From contig DHJA01000268.1 of NCBI GenBank assembly GCA_002404095.1, forward strand, positions 1-14,534: a DNA stretch of 14,534 nt. The letters are read 5' to 3'. The DNA comes from Planctomycetaceae bacterium UBA4732. GTDB lineage: Bacteria > Planctomycetota > Planctomycetia > Gemmatales > Gemmataceae. The notes under the pieces are model-generated. The model was not told where the DNA came from. It was given only the letters and a program-made list of their open reading frames with translations, and searched no databases. This document shows, one piece after another, positions 1 to 7,663 of this stretch. The position numbers were made by a program, and so were the translations under genes. Position 1 is the first letter of the stretch; every line of letters begins with the position of its first letter.

Positions 1-567
1 CCACAGAAGTACGCTCTGATGATTTCCCAGGTTCCGAGCGAGGCTGTGAGCGTGGAACCGGATCGCATCAAGCTGATGGCTCACGTGCCGAAAGACGCTC
101 GGGTCTGGATCGAGGACGCCCCGACCACCTCCACCGGCGTCGAGCGCGTGTACAAGTCGCCGCCGCTTGTCCCCGGCAAGGAATATAGTTACACGATTCG
201 CGTGGCGTGGCCGGAGGACGGCCACTGGGTGTCAAAGGAAGCCGTCGCCCAGGTCAAGCCCGGCCAGTGCCACTGCTTCTACCTCGAACGGGCGGGGACG
301 CCGGTGGAGAAGGACGCGGACATCAAGGCCAACCTGGCCAAGCTTGCCCCCGAAGACCGGAAGCTCGCGGAGGAGCAGAAGTTCTGCGTCGTGCAGAGCG
401 ATACGCCGTTGGGCGCGGTGGGCGTACCAGTGAAAATCATGGTGAAGGGCCAGCCCGTGTTCCTGTGTTGCAAGACCTGTGTGAAGGAGGCCCAGGCGGA
501 CCCGGACAAGACGCTGGCCAAGCTCAAAGAACTGAAAGCCAAGAACGCCGAGCCGCCGCCAAATTGA
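1..567 (+). CDS. TIGR03000-like domain protein with C-terminal Cys-rich putative metal site (5' partial)
   Basis: The frame is open to the left edge. The first in-window ATG (19) has no Shine-Dalgarno, and from there the protein would lack a signal peptide, so the true start is probably upstream. Numbering from that ATG (182 residues), residues 17-90 read like the planctomycete TIGR03000 domain: VPKDARVWI, a T.STG..R.Y.SP.L core, then PGKEYSYTIRVAW. A helical linker (about 97-120) leads to a second module with C123 and a CCKTC cluster (C150, C151, C154) after the PVKIMVKGQPVFL strand. This resembles small YHS/heavy-metal-binding modules. C84 and C86 add a CxC. It lies 89 nt before the CusB-like gene, so a role in binding or sensing copper outside the cytoplasm is a reasonable inference. 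The molecular function is not established. Confidence 0.8.
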   Translation, partial: PQKYALMISQVPSEAVSVEPDRIKLMAHVPKDARVWIEDAPTTSTGVERVYKSPPLVPGKEYSYTIRVAWPEDGHWVSKEAVAQVKPGQCHCFYLERAGTPVEKDADIKANLAKLAPEDRKLAEEQKFCVVQSDTPLGAVGVPVKIMVKGQPVFLCCKTCVKEAQADPDKTLAKLKELKAKNAEPPPN

Positions 568-581
568 CGCGACGAGGTTCC

Positions 582-603
582 GGGGCGGTCTCTCGACCGC
601 CCC
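582..603 (+). terminator. Perfect 9-bp hairpin between first gene and cusB-like gene
   Basis: GGGGCGGTC, loop TCTC, GACCGCCCC: a perfect 9-bp GC stem starting 14 nt after the stop of the first gene. No T-run follows, so it is not a standard intrinsic terminator. It may be an attenuator, a 3'-end stabiliser or a Rho-related pause site in the leader of the efflux genes. Confidence 0.5.
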
Positions 604-642
604 CATCGGACGACAGGACACAACGCCGGAAGCGATCCGGCC

Positions 643-650
643 AAAGGAGG
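643..650 (+). promoter_or_regulatory. Strong ribosome binding site of the CusB-like gene
   Basis: AAAGGAGG ends 6 nt before ATG 657. It fixes the start, although the frame is open back to 207. Confidence 0.85.
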
Positions 651-656
651 ATCGTC

Positions 657-1904
657 ATGAAGGCGACGCGACGAACGTGGTTCATCGGGTCGGCGGCCGC
701 GGCCGTGCTACTGGCGGTCGCGGGCGGATTCTGGTTCGCCCACAGCCGCGGCTGGCTGGCCCCCGCCGAGAACTGGCTACAGAGCCTGACGCGGCGGGGC
801 GGCGCTGGCGGCGGCAAGGACATGGGCGGCATGAACATGCCGGGCGGCGAAACCTCTGAGGTTCCCGGCCAAGCGCAAGTGACCATCCCCGACGAGATCC
901 AACAGCGTATCGGCGTCACCATCGGCGCGGTCGAAAAGGCGCCTTTGAAGATGAGCATTCGCGCCGTCGGAATCGTGCAGGCCGACGAGACGAAGATCAA
1001 CCATGTCCACCTGAAGACCGAGGGCTGGGTAACGAAGCTCTCCGTGGACTACACCGGGCAGGTGGTGAAAAAAGGAGACCCGCTGCTGGCGATCTACAGC
1101 CCAGACTTCGTGACCACCCAGCAGAATTACCGCGACGCCCGCAAGTCCGGGCAGGCGTCGATGGCCGACCTGTCGCGGCAGCGGCTGGAGTTGTGGGACG
1201 TGCCGGCCGAGGAGATCAAGAAGCTGGAGAGCGGCGGCAAAGCCCCGACCGACCTGACCCTGCGCAGCCCGCTGACCGGGACCGTCCTGACCAAAAACGC
1301 CTTCGCCGGGCAGTACGTCATGCCCAAGGACGAGTTGTACGTCGTGGCGGACCTCTCGACGGTTTGGGTGCAGGCCAAGGTCTACGAGTACGAGCTGCCG
1401 CACGTCGAATTGGGCCAGCCGGCCGCCGTGACGCTTACCGCCGTCCCCGGCAAGGAGTTCACGGGCAAGGTCGCGTTCATCCAGCCCACCGTGGACGAGG
1501 CCACGCGAACCGCCGAGGTTCGCGTCGAGCTGCCGAATCCCAAGGGTCTGTTCAAGCCGGGCATGTTCGCCAACCTCGTCATCCAGCATACGATGGGGGA
1601 CGGCCTGCTCGTGCCGGCGTCGGCCGTCATCCACACCGGCGAGCGCGACATTGTCTTCAAGGCGGAGTCGGAAAATCGGTTCCTGCCGGTGGCGGTGAAG
1701 ATCGGCCCGTTCCCATTCGGCGACCGCTTCCAGGTTCTCGAAGGATTGGAGGCGGGCGACCGGGTGTCCACATCGGCCAACTTCCTGATCGACTCGGAGA
1801 GCCGCCTGCAAGCCGGCGGGGGCGGCATGGCGGGCATGGACATGGGCGGCAAGAAGGGCGGCGACATGAAAGGGATGGACATGGGCGACGGGAAGAAGCA
1901 CTGA
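657..1904 (+). CDS. cusB: CusB-like RND efflux periplasmic adaptor (membrane fusion protein)
   Basis: A 415-residue adaptor that would link the RND pump to the outer-membrane channel. An N-terminal signal/membrane segment (about 8-28) is followed by a Gly/Met stretch (M56, M59, M61). The lipoyl/barrel-sandwich halves lie at about 115-150 and 198-230, with a short helical hairpin between them (about 152-192). The beta-barrel is at about 235-310 (DLSTVWVQAKVYE; the R284-containing TRTAEVRVELPNP; FKPGMFANL) and the membrane-proximal domain at about 315-382. The C-terminal tail is Met-rich (M391, M394, M396, M404, M407, M409) and ends in His, which suggests Cu(I)/Ag(I) capture. It lacks the separate YTCPMHP-type metal-binding domain that many relatives carry. 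The start is set by the AAAGGAGG site. It is followed after 28 nt by a small membrane protein and then the CusA-type pump, as in an operon. Confidence 0.93.
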   Translation: MKATRRTWFIGSAAAAVLLAVAGGFWFAHSRGWLAPAENWLQSLTRRGGAGGGKDMGGMNMPGGETSEVPGQAQVTIPDEIQQRIGVTIGAVEKAPLKMSIRAVGIVQADETKINHVHLKTEGWVTKLSVDYTGQVVKKGDPLLAIYSPDFVTTQQNYRDARKSGQASMADLSRQRLELWDVPAEEIKKLESGGKAPTDLTLRSPLTGTVLTKNAFAGQYVMPKDELYVVADLSTVWVQAKVYEYELPHVELGQPAAVTLTAVPGKEFTGKVAFIQPTVDEATRTAEVRVELPNPKGLFKPGMFANLVIQHTMGDGLLVPASAVIHTGERDIVFKAESENRFLPVAVKIGPFPFGDRFQVLEGLEAGDRVSTSANFLIDSESRLQAGGGGMAGMDMGGKKGGDMKGMDMGDGKKH

Positions 1905-1932
1905 GCAGGCGTTGCGAAGCGAAGGGGATCGC

Positions 1933-2415
1933 GTGCCTACACAGAAGACCTCCCTCTGGACGTTCTTGCTCGCCCTGTGCCTGATCGCGTTCGGCCTGAA
2001 TTGGCCGTGGGAAATGGCGCAGATGCCGGCCTACGCCGAAATGGCCGGGCGTTCGTGGCTGGAAACCGCGCTCCCCTGCACGGTCGCCGCCCTGGGAGAC
2101 GTGGGGCTAACGCTAGGCGTCTGCGGCCTGGGCGCGCTTGCGGCAGGGAGGGCCGGCTGGGGAATGGAAGGCTCGTGGAACGTCTACGCGGCGGCGGCGC
2201 TGCTCGGCGGGATTTGCGCCCTGGCGTTTGAATGGCAGGCCCTGGCCTTCGGACGTTGGTCTTACGATGAAAGGATGCCGGTCGTGCCGCTACTCGGCGT
2301 GGGCCTGTGGCCCGCCCTCCAGTTGATCTTGTTGACGCCCGTTTCCCTGGGCGCCGCCCGTTGGTGTGTCAGGATGATGAGCCGCAAACGGCGAACCGAG
2401 GAGTTTTCCCCATGA
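1933..2415 (+). CDS. Unrecognised four-helix membrane protein between cusB and cusA
   Basis: A 160-residue hydrophobic protein with about four predicted membrane helices (about 8-24, 48-72, 83-105, 117-142) and a basic C-terminus (RMMSRKRRTEEF). I chose GTG 1933 because AAGGGG (1922-1927) sits 5 nt upstream. The frame also allows TTG 1912, which has no good ribosome site and would add seven residues. Noticeable motifs are NWPWEMAQMP after helix 1, and GRWSYDERMPVVP followed by GVGLWPALQ before helix 4, so aromatic residues and Met cluster near the membrane faces. I cannot assign a family. Its place between adaptor and pump, 28 and 31 nt from each, suggests co-transcription and a supporting role in metal efflux, but this is only context. 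Confidence 0.8.
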   Translation: MPTQKTSLWTFLLALCLIAFGLNWPWEMAQMPAYAEMAGRSWLETALPCTVAALGDVGLTLGVCGLGALAAGRAGWGMEGSWNVYAAAALLGGICALAFEWQALAFGRWSYDERMPVVPLLGVGLWPALQLILLTPVSLGAARWCVRMMSRKRRTEEFSP

Positions 2416-2446
2416 GCCGGATTTTCACCAATCAGGACACAGATCC

Positions 2447-5400
2447 ATGCTCGCACGCATCATCGACTTCAGCGCCCGCAATCGCCTCATCATGGTACTC
2501 TTCATCGTGGCCATCATCGGCGGCGGCCTCTATGCCGTCTACCACACCGCGCTGGACGCCATCCCCGACCTGTCCGACGTCCAGGTGATCGTCTACACCC
2601 CCTGGGAGGACCGCAGCCCCGACATCATTGAGGACCAGATCACCTACCCCGTCGTCACGGAACTGCTGTCCGCTCCCCACGTCAAGGCGGTGCGGGCCAC
2701 CTCCTTCTTCGGCTTCTCGCTCGTCTACGTCATCTTCGAGGACGGGACGGACCTCTATTGGGCGCGAAGCCGCGTTCTGGAGTACCTCAGCGGCATGGCC
2801 GGCAAGCTGCCCCCCGACGTGGCCCCCGCACTCGGCCCCGACGCCACCGGCGTCGGCTGGGGCTTGGAATACGCCCTCGTCGATACGACCGGCAAGCACG
2901 ACCTGGCCCAGCTGCGCAGCCTCCAGGATTGGAACGTGCAGTACCAGTTGCGCGCCGTGCCCGGCGTGGCCGAGGTCGCGGCGGTCGGCGCCTACGTCAA
3001 GCAGTACCAAATCACCATCGACCCCGACAAGCTGCTGGCCTACAAGGTGCCGATCAACCGCGTGGCCGACCGTGTCCGCAAGAGCAACCAGGAGGTGGGC
3101 GGCCGGGTGCTGGAGTTCACCGGCCACGAGTACATGGTGCGCGGCCGCGGCTACTTCAAAAAGCCGGCCGACATCGAGGAAGTCAGTCTGGGGGCGAAGG
3201 CGGACGGCACGCCGATCCGGGTGAAGGACGTCGGCTTCGTGCAGCTCGGCCCCGAAATCCGCCGGGGAGTGGTCGATTACAACGCCGAGGGGGACGCGGC
3301 CGGGGGCGTCGTCGTCATCCGCTTCGGCGAAAACGTCTACGACGTGATCCGCCGCGTCAAGCAGAAGCTGCACGACGATGTGCAGCCCACGCTCCCCGAG
3401 GGCGTCGAAGTTCGCATCGTCTACGACCGCTCCGAGTTGATCGAGCATTCGGTAGCCACTCTGCGCCAGAAGCTCATCGAGGAGAGCGTTATCGTCAGCA
3501 TCGTTTGCGTCGTGTTCCTGTTCCACTTCCGCAGCGCCCTGGTGGCCGTGCTTACTTTGCCGCTGGCCATCCTGCTGGCGCTCCTCGCCATGTGGGCGAT
3601 CGGCCTGACCTCCAACATTATGAGCCTCGGCGGCATTGCCATCGCCATCGGCGTTATGGTGGACGCCTCGATCGTCATGATCGAGAACGCCCTCAAGCAC
3701 ATCGAACACGAGCAGGCCAAGCCGGAGGGCGAGCGGCGGTCGCGCACCGAAGTGATCATCGCGGCGGCCAAGGAGGTGGGGCCGTCCCTGTTCTTCTCGC
3801 TGCTCATCATCACGGTGAGCTTCCTGCCGGTCTTCACGCTGGAGGACCAGGAGGGCCGCCTCTTCAAACCTCTGGCCTACACCAAGTCGTTTTCGATGGG
3901 CTTCGCGGCGCTCCTCGCCATCACGGTGACGCCCTTCTTGATGACGCTGTTGATCCGCGGCCGCATCCCGCCGGAGGACAGGAACCCGATCAATCGGTTA
4001 CTGATCTGGCTGTACCACCCCGTCGCCCGCCTGACGCTCCGCTGGCGCTACACCATGATTCTGCTGGCGGTGCTGGCCGTCGCCGCGGCCGTACCCATTT
4101 ACCTCAGTCTCGGCTCGGAGTTCATGCCGCCGCTGTGGGAGGAGACGATCCTGTACATGCCCACTTCCCTCCCTGGCGCGTCCATCGACGTCATGCGCCG
4201 GTCGATCCAGGATCAGGACCGCATCCTCATGGAATTTCCCGAAGTGGCCAGCGTCTTCGCCAAGGCTGGCCGCGCCGAAACCGCCACCGACCCGGCCCCA
4301 TTGGAAATGGTCGAGACCATCGTCAACCTCAAGCCCCCCGAACAGTGGCGGCCGGGCATGACGCACGAGCTTCTTATCGCCGAGATGGACAAGGCGCTGA
4401 AAGAGAAGCTGATTGGCTTCAGCAACAGCTGGACGATGCCCATCAAGGGCCGCCTCGACATGCTCGCCACCGGCATCCGCACCCCCATCGGCGTGAAAAT
4501 CTTCGGTCCGGACCTCAAGGAGATCAGCCGCATCGGCCAGGAGATGGAAAAGCACGTCGGCATGGTCCCCGGCACGCGCAGCGTGTTCGCCGAACACGTG
4601 GCCGAGGGCTATTACCTCGATTTCGACGTCCGCCGCGACGCCATCGCCCGCTACAACCTGACGGTCATGGATGTGGAGGAGGTCATCCAGTCGGCTGTGG
4701 GCGGCGCCGACGTGACCACGACCATTGAGGGGCGCGAGCGCTACCCGGTCAACGTCCGCTATGGCCGCGCCTTCCGCAGCGATCTTTGGAGTCTCAAGCG
4801 GGTGCTGGTGGAGACGCCGACGGGCGCGCAGGTGCCGCTGGAACAGCTGGCCGATCTGCGCATCACCTCGGGACCGGGCATGATTAAAAGCGAGGCGGCC
4901 CAGCCAGTCGGCTACGTCTATATCGACGTCGCCGCCCGCGACACCGGCGGCTATGTTGCGCAGGCCAAGGCGATGGTGGAGCAAAACGTGAAGCTGCCAG
5001 CGGGCTATCACCTGGAGTGGAGCGGATCGTATGAGTCCATGCAGCGCTCCAACCGCCGGCTGGCCTATGTGATCCCGGTGACGCTGTTGGTGATTTTCGT
5101 CCTGCTATACTTCAGTACGCGATCGGTGGCGAAGGTGCTGATCGTCTTGCTGGCGGTGCCCTTCTCGCTGGTGGGGGCCTTCCTGCTCCTCTACCTGCTG
5201 AACTACAACCTGAGTGTGGCGGTCTGGGTGGGGATCATCGCCCTGGCGGGGGTGGACGCCGAGACAGGGGTAATTATGCTGCTGTACCTGGACCACGCCC
5301 ACGACCGCCGGAAGCGGGAAGGCCGGATGAAAAATCTGAAGGACTTGGAGGAGGCGGTGCTTGAGGGCGCGGTGCAGCGGGTCCGCCCCAAGATGATGAC

Positions 5401-5623
5401 GGTGATGGCGATCCTGATGGGGCTGCTGCCCATCATGTGGTCCACGGGGACGGGGGCCGACGTGATGAAGCGCATCGCCGCCCCGATGGTCGGCGGCATC
5501 GTCACGTCCTTCATCATGGAACTGCTGATCTATCCGGCGGTCTACACCATCTGGAAATGGTGGGCCGAGGTGCGCAGGGTCGGCCGTCCCGACGGAACGG
5601 CGGAGACCGTGCGGCCGGAGTGA
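2447..5623 (+). CDS. cusA: CusA-type heavy-metal RND efflux pump (Cu/Ag class)
   Basis: A full-length (1058 residues) inner-membrane proton/metal antiporter of the HME-RND family. TM1 begins at about residue 14, porter domains lie at about 40-335 and 560-865, and TM bundles at about 340-550 and 870-1035. TM4 reads GGIAIAIGVMVDASIVMIEN with D406 and E413, matching the CusA-type proton-relay pair (E. coli D405/E412). The three methionines of the CusA metal site are present: M571 (ILYMPTSLPG), M621 (APLEMVET) and M672 (RLDMLATG). Together these favour Cu(I)/Ag(I) over the Zn/Co/Cd (CzcA) class. GVDAETGVIMLLYLDH near TM10-11 is also typical. ATG 2447 has a modest AGGA (2434-2437) upstream. It is the last + strand gene here and runs convergently into the - strand gene that ends 5 nt away. 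Confidence 0.96.
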   Translation: MLARIIDFSARNRLIMVLFIVAIIGGGLYAVYHTALDAIPDLSDVQVIVYTPWEDRSPDIIEDQITYPVVTELLSAPHVKAVRATSFFGFSLVYVIFEDGTDLYWARSRVLEYLSGMAGKLPPDVAPALGPDATGVGWGLEYALVDTTGKHDLAQLRSLQDWNVQYQLRAVPGVAEVAAVGAYVKQYQITIDPDKLLAYKVPINRVADRVRKSNQEVGGRVLEFTGHEYMVRGRGYFKKPADIEEVSLGAKADGTPIRVKDVGFVQLGPEIRRGVVDYNAEGDAAGGVVVIRFGENVYDVIRRVKQKLHDDVQPTLPEGVEVRIVYDRSELIEHSVATLRQKLIEESVIVSIVCVVFLFHFRSALVAVLTLPLAILLALLAMWAIGLTSNIMSLGGIAIAIGVMVDASIVMIENALKHIEHEQAKPEGERRSRTEVIIAAAKEVGPSLFFSLLIITVSFLPVFTLEDQEGRLFKPLAYTKSFSMGFAALLAITVTPFLMTLLIRGRIPPEDRNPINRLLIWLYHPVARLTLRWRYTMILLAVLAVAAAVPIYLSLGSEFMPPLWEETILYMPTSLPGASIDVMRRSIQDQDRILMEFPEVASVFAKAGRAETATDPAPLEMVETIVNLKPPEQWRPGMTHELLIAEMDKALKEKLIGFSNSWTMPIKGRLDMLATGIRTPIGVKIFGPDLKEISRIGQEMEKHVGMVPGTRSVFAEHVAEGYYLDFDVRRDAIARYNLTVMDVEEVIQSAVGGADVTTTIEGRERYPVNVRYGRAFRSDLWSLKRVLVETPTGAQVPLEQLADLRITSGPGMIKSEAAQPVGYVYIDVAARDTGGYVAQAKAMVEQNVKLPAGYHLEWSGSYESMQRSNRRLAYVIPVTLLVIFVLLYFSTRSVAKVLIVLLAVPFSLVGAFLLLYLLNYNLSVAVWVGIIALAGVDAETGVIMLLYLDHAHDRRKREGRMKNLKDLEEAVLEGAVQRVRPKMMTVMAILMGLLPIMWSTGTGADVMKRIAAPMVGGIVTSFIMELLIYPAVYTIWKWWAEVRRVGRPDGTAETVRPE

Positions 5624-5641
5624 GCGGACTATTCCTCCGGC
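5614..5641. terminator. Possible bidirectional terminator between convergent genes
   Basis: GCCGGAG (5614-5620) and CTCCGGC (5635-5641) form a 7-bp dyad around a 14-nt loop. It spans the stop codons of the pump gene and the opposing membrane protein. There is no T-tract, so this is a weak call. Confidence 0.3.
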
Positions 5642-6153
5642 GCCAGGCGCGCTTCCGTCGGGCTGTGGTCGAACAGTTCTTTCACGCCGGGGCGCGCCAA
5701 CACCACGATGGTGAAGACGCCGAGGATCGTGCCTAGCGGTATTTGAATGCAACAGATGCACGCATCGACGAAGCAGAACATATAACGCTTCTTCCGGGAG
5801 AGGTTATATCCCGTATAGAGGGCGAGCGCCGCCAGAACTAAAAAGAACAGACTGAGCCCGGCGCCTAAGCCGATCATCAGCCAGGCGATCTGGGCCTCCG
5901 GTACGGGAGGGCCGCCCGGCGGCGGCGTAGGCATGGAAAGCAACATGGCGCCGATCATTACATAGATCAGGGGGAAGAGGCCCACGAAGACCCCCAGGCC
6001 GCCCCAGACGTAATAAAGGATGGAGAGGATGCGTACATGCTCCTTGTCCTGCGAATACGGGCCGCGGCGAACGTCGTAATGGTCGTCGCGCCGGTAGTCG
6101 CGGTCTTCGTCCTCATTTTCTCGGTCCTGACCCGACGGCAAGTCGGACCGCAC
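5629..6153 (-). CDS. Small three-helix membrane protein with acidic N-terminus (probable start ATT 6174)
   Basis: From GTG 6153 the product has 174 residues: a highly charged N-terminus (about 1-40, rich in Asp, Glu and Arg) and three membrane segments (about 43-72, 88-114, 124-152). A Pro-rich loop PTPPPGGPP lies between the first two, and a short cytoplasmic tail carries RPGVKELF. The last helix (KKRYMFCFVDACICC..PLGTILGVFTIVVL) resembles a small family of membrane proteins I associate with planctomycetes and acidobacteria. No function is known to me. The only strong ribosome site (AAAGGAGG, 6182-6189) lies 28 nt before GTG 6153 but 7 nt before an in-frame ATT at 6172-6174. The native protein may therefore start at ATT and be 181 residues long. 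It follows the TolC-like gene on the same strand. Confidence 0.8.
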   Translation of the reverse strand: MRSDLPSGQDRENEDEDRDYRRDDHYDVRRGPYSQDKEHVRILSILYYVWGGLGVFVGLFPLIYVMIGAMLLSMPTPPPGGPPVPEAQIAWLMIGLGAGLSLFFLVLAALALYTGYNLSRKKRYMFCFVDACICCIQIPLGTILGVFTIVVLARPGVKELFDHSPTEARLAPEE

Positions 6154-6181
6154 GTAATCGTCGTCGGTGTTAATGGCTTGG

Positions 6182-6189
6182 CCTCCTTT
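6182..6189 (-). promoter_or_regulatory. Strong ribosome binding site pointing to an ATT start
   Basis: On the - strand AAAGGAGG is followed by CCAAGCC (7 nt) and then ATT AAC ACC GAC, in frame with the membrane protein. No ATG, GTG or TTG lies at a usable distance. Confidence 0.6.
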
Positions 6190-6270
6190 GCGTCGAGGTT
6201 CGCGCCTTCTGCCCCGCGGAAGTCTTCTTCCTCACACCATACTCGTACTTCGCACGGTAGGCGAGAAGAT

Positions 6271-7569
6271 TTACGGTTTCGGCGCGTCCGCCGTGGGAAG
6301 AGGACCGCCGACGGCCCGTTCCAGAGCCGCCCGGCGACGGAAGGCGTCGGCCGTGGCCTCGTAGTAGCGGTCGCGCAGCCCGACCACGCTCCGCTCCGCC
6401 TCGATCAGGCTGATAAAGGGGATTTTGGCCGTCGTGTAACTGGTTTGGGCGGACTTCACGTTCTGCTCGGCCGCGGGAAGGATGGTCTGCTCGTATAGGC
6501 GCACCGTCTTGTCGCTCTCCCCAGTTTCCTGGTAAGCCTGATCCACTGCGTAGTTCACGTCGTCCGTCAGCCGGTTCAGCTCCGCGATGCGCTGTCCGAG
6601 CCGCGCCTCGGCCTCGCGCACCGCCGCGTCGCGCTTCGCCAGCCGTATGGGTACGTTCATGCGCACGCCGACTTGCGGGCGCAACTGCCGCTCCGACCAG
6701 AAGTCGTCGTAGGCCGCCACGGCCTCGAAGTCCGGGTAGTACTCCTTGTGAGCGAGGCCAAGGGACGCCCGGTCGGCCGCGATGTGGTCGGCCATCGCCT
6801 GAAGGTCCGGCCGGCGGGCTAATGCGAGGGCGCGCAGCACGGTCTCGTCGGGCAACGTCCCCCTCGTCGGAACTTGCCCGGGCGGCGGCGGCAGGGGACT
6901 GTCGGGGGGCAGGTGCAGCAGCGTGTTGATGCGGGCGAGAGCCACCAGGCGCATGCGCTCCAGGGTCAGCTGCCGCTGGCGCTGTTGGCCGATTTCTACG
7001 TCGGCCTGGAGCAGATCCTGCTGCTGTACCGTGCCCGTCTTGTAGCGCGTCTCGGCGTTGCCGCGAAAGTCTTTCAGCAGGCGCAGGGACTCCCGGTTCA
7101 CCTCAAGGCCGCGTTCGGCCAGATAGTAATCGGCGAAGGCGTTGCGGGCGCTCTCGATAAGTTGCAGGCGCGTGTCCTCGACGTCGTGGCCCGCCGCTCG
7201 CGCCTCCGCTGCGGCGTTCTGGCCGCGCAGGCGCAGCTTTCCCGGCCAAGGATATTTCTGCGCCAATTCCAGGCGATAACCGCCGTCAAGGTCGTGGGAG
7301 CCGAACAAGCGCGGACTGATCGTGGCGGCGAACATCGGGTCTTCGAGGGAGACCACCTGCGGATAGCGAGCCGCGGCCGCTTCCGCGGCGGCGACCATCT
7401 GCGTCAGGGTGGGATTGCGCGCCAAGACTTGCTCGATCAACACATCAGCGGACAGCTCATGTGCATCGGCGAAAGGGCTGGACGCCGGCGGCGCGTCGGC
7501 GGCGATGCAGGCCAGGGCCGCGACGACCAGGAGAAACGATACGCCGGGCCGTTTCCTTGGATCGATCAT
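6271..7569 (-). CDS. TolC/CusC-like outer-membrane efflux protein
   Basis: A 432-residue outer-membrane channel of the TolC family and the probable exit duct for the CusBA-like pump. ATG 7569 is chosen over the longer open frame because AAGGAAGG (7576-7583) lies 6 nt upstream and the N-terminus (MIDPRKRPG, then a hydrophobic stretch at about 10-23) is a signal peptide. C21 in LALAC could be a poor lipobox, since CusC is a lipoprotein. The two OEP halves can be seen at about 40-220 (LARNPTL; QKYPWPGKLRLRG; R175-YKTGTVQQQDLLQA-D190) and about 245-420 (RRPDLQA; YYPDF; NVPI; TSYTTAKIPFISLIEAER). The gene is convergent with, not part of, the + strand adaptor/pump operon. Confidence 0.92.
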   Translation of the reverse strand: MIDPRKRPGVSFLLVVAALACIAADAPPASSPFADAHELSADVLIEQVLARNPTLTQMVAAAEAAAARYPQVVSLEDPMFAATISPRLFGSHDLDGGYRLELAQKYPWPGKLRLRGQNAAAEARAAGHDVEDTRLQLIESARNAFADYYLAERGLEVNRESLRLLKDFRGNAETRYKTGTVQQQDLLQADVEIGQQRQRQLTLERMRLVALARINTLLHLPPDSPLPPPPGQVPTRGTLPDETVLRALALARRPDLQAMADHIAADRASLGLAHKEYYPDFEAVAAYDDFWSERQLRPQVGVRMNVPIRLAKRDAAVREAEARLGQRIAELNRLTDDVNYAVDQAYQETGESDKTVRLYEQTILPAAEQNVKSAQTSYTTAKIPFISLIEAERSVVGLRDRYYEATADAFRRRAALERAVGGPLPTADAPKP

Positions 7570-7596
7570 CGCCAGCCTTCCTTGCCGGTGTGTGTG

Positions 7597-7616
7597 CAGG
7601 ACATCCCTTTGTCCTG
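7597..7616. promoter_or_regulatory. Perfect dyad (possible operator) upstream of TolC-like gene
   Basis: CAGGACA-TCCCTT-TGTCCTG: 7-bp perfect arms with a 6-nt spacer, centred about 37 nt before ATG 7569. It could bind a dimeric regulator or fold as a leader hairpin. I do not recognise a known metal-regulator box. Confidence 0.4.
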
Positions 7617-7663
7617 TTATCGGCGCGGCGCCGCCCTCCAATTCAGTAAAGTCGGCGCGGAAA

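Noticed and set aside
207..656. Upstream extension of the CusB-like frame
   Set aside because: It overlaps the Cys-rich protein gene and crosses a hairpin. The signal-anchor sequence and AAAGGAGG point to ATG 657.
777..1901. Open - strand frame (374 codons) opposite the CusB-like gene
   Set aside because: A GC-rich antisense shadow with no recognisable domain or ribosome site.
2412..2588. ATGA overlap at the end of the four-helix protein gene, starting another frame
   Set aside because: The frame runs Ser/Pro-rich into the pump gene in the wrong frame. There is no family similarity.
2758..4728. Long open + strand frame (656 codons) inside the CusA-type gene
   Set aside because: An out-of-frame shadow with Arg/Pro/His-rich sequence. 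The CusA frame is unmistakable across the same span.
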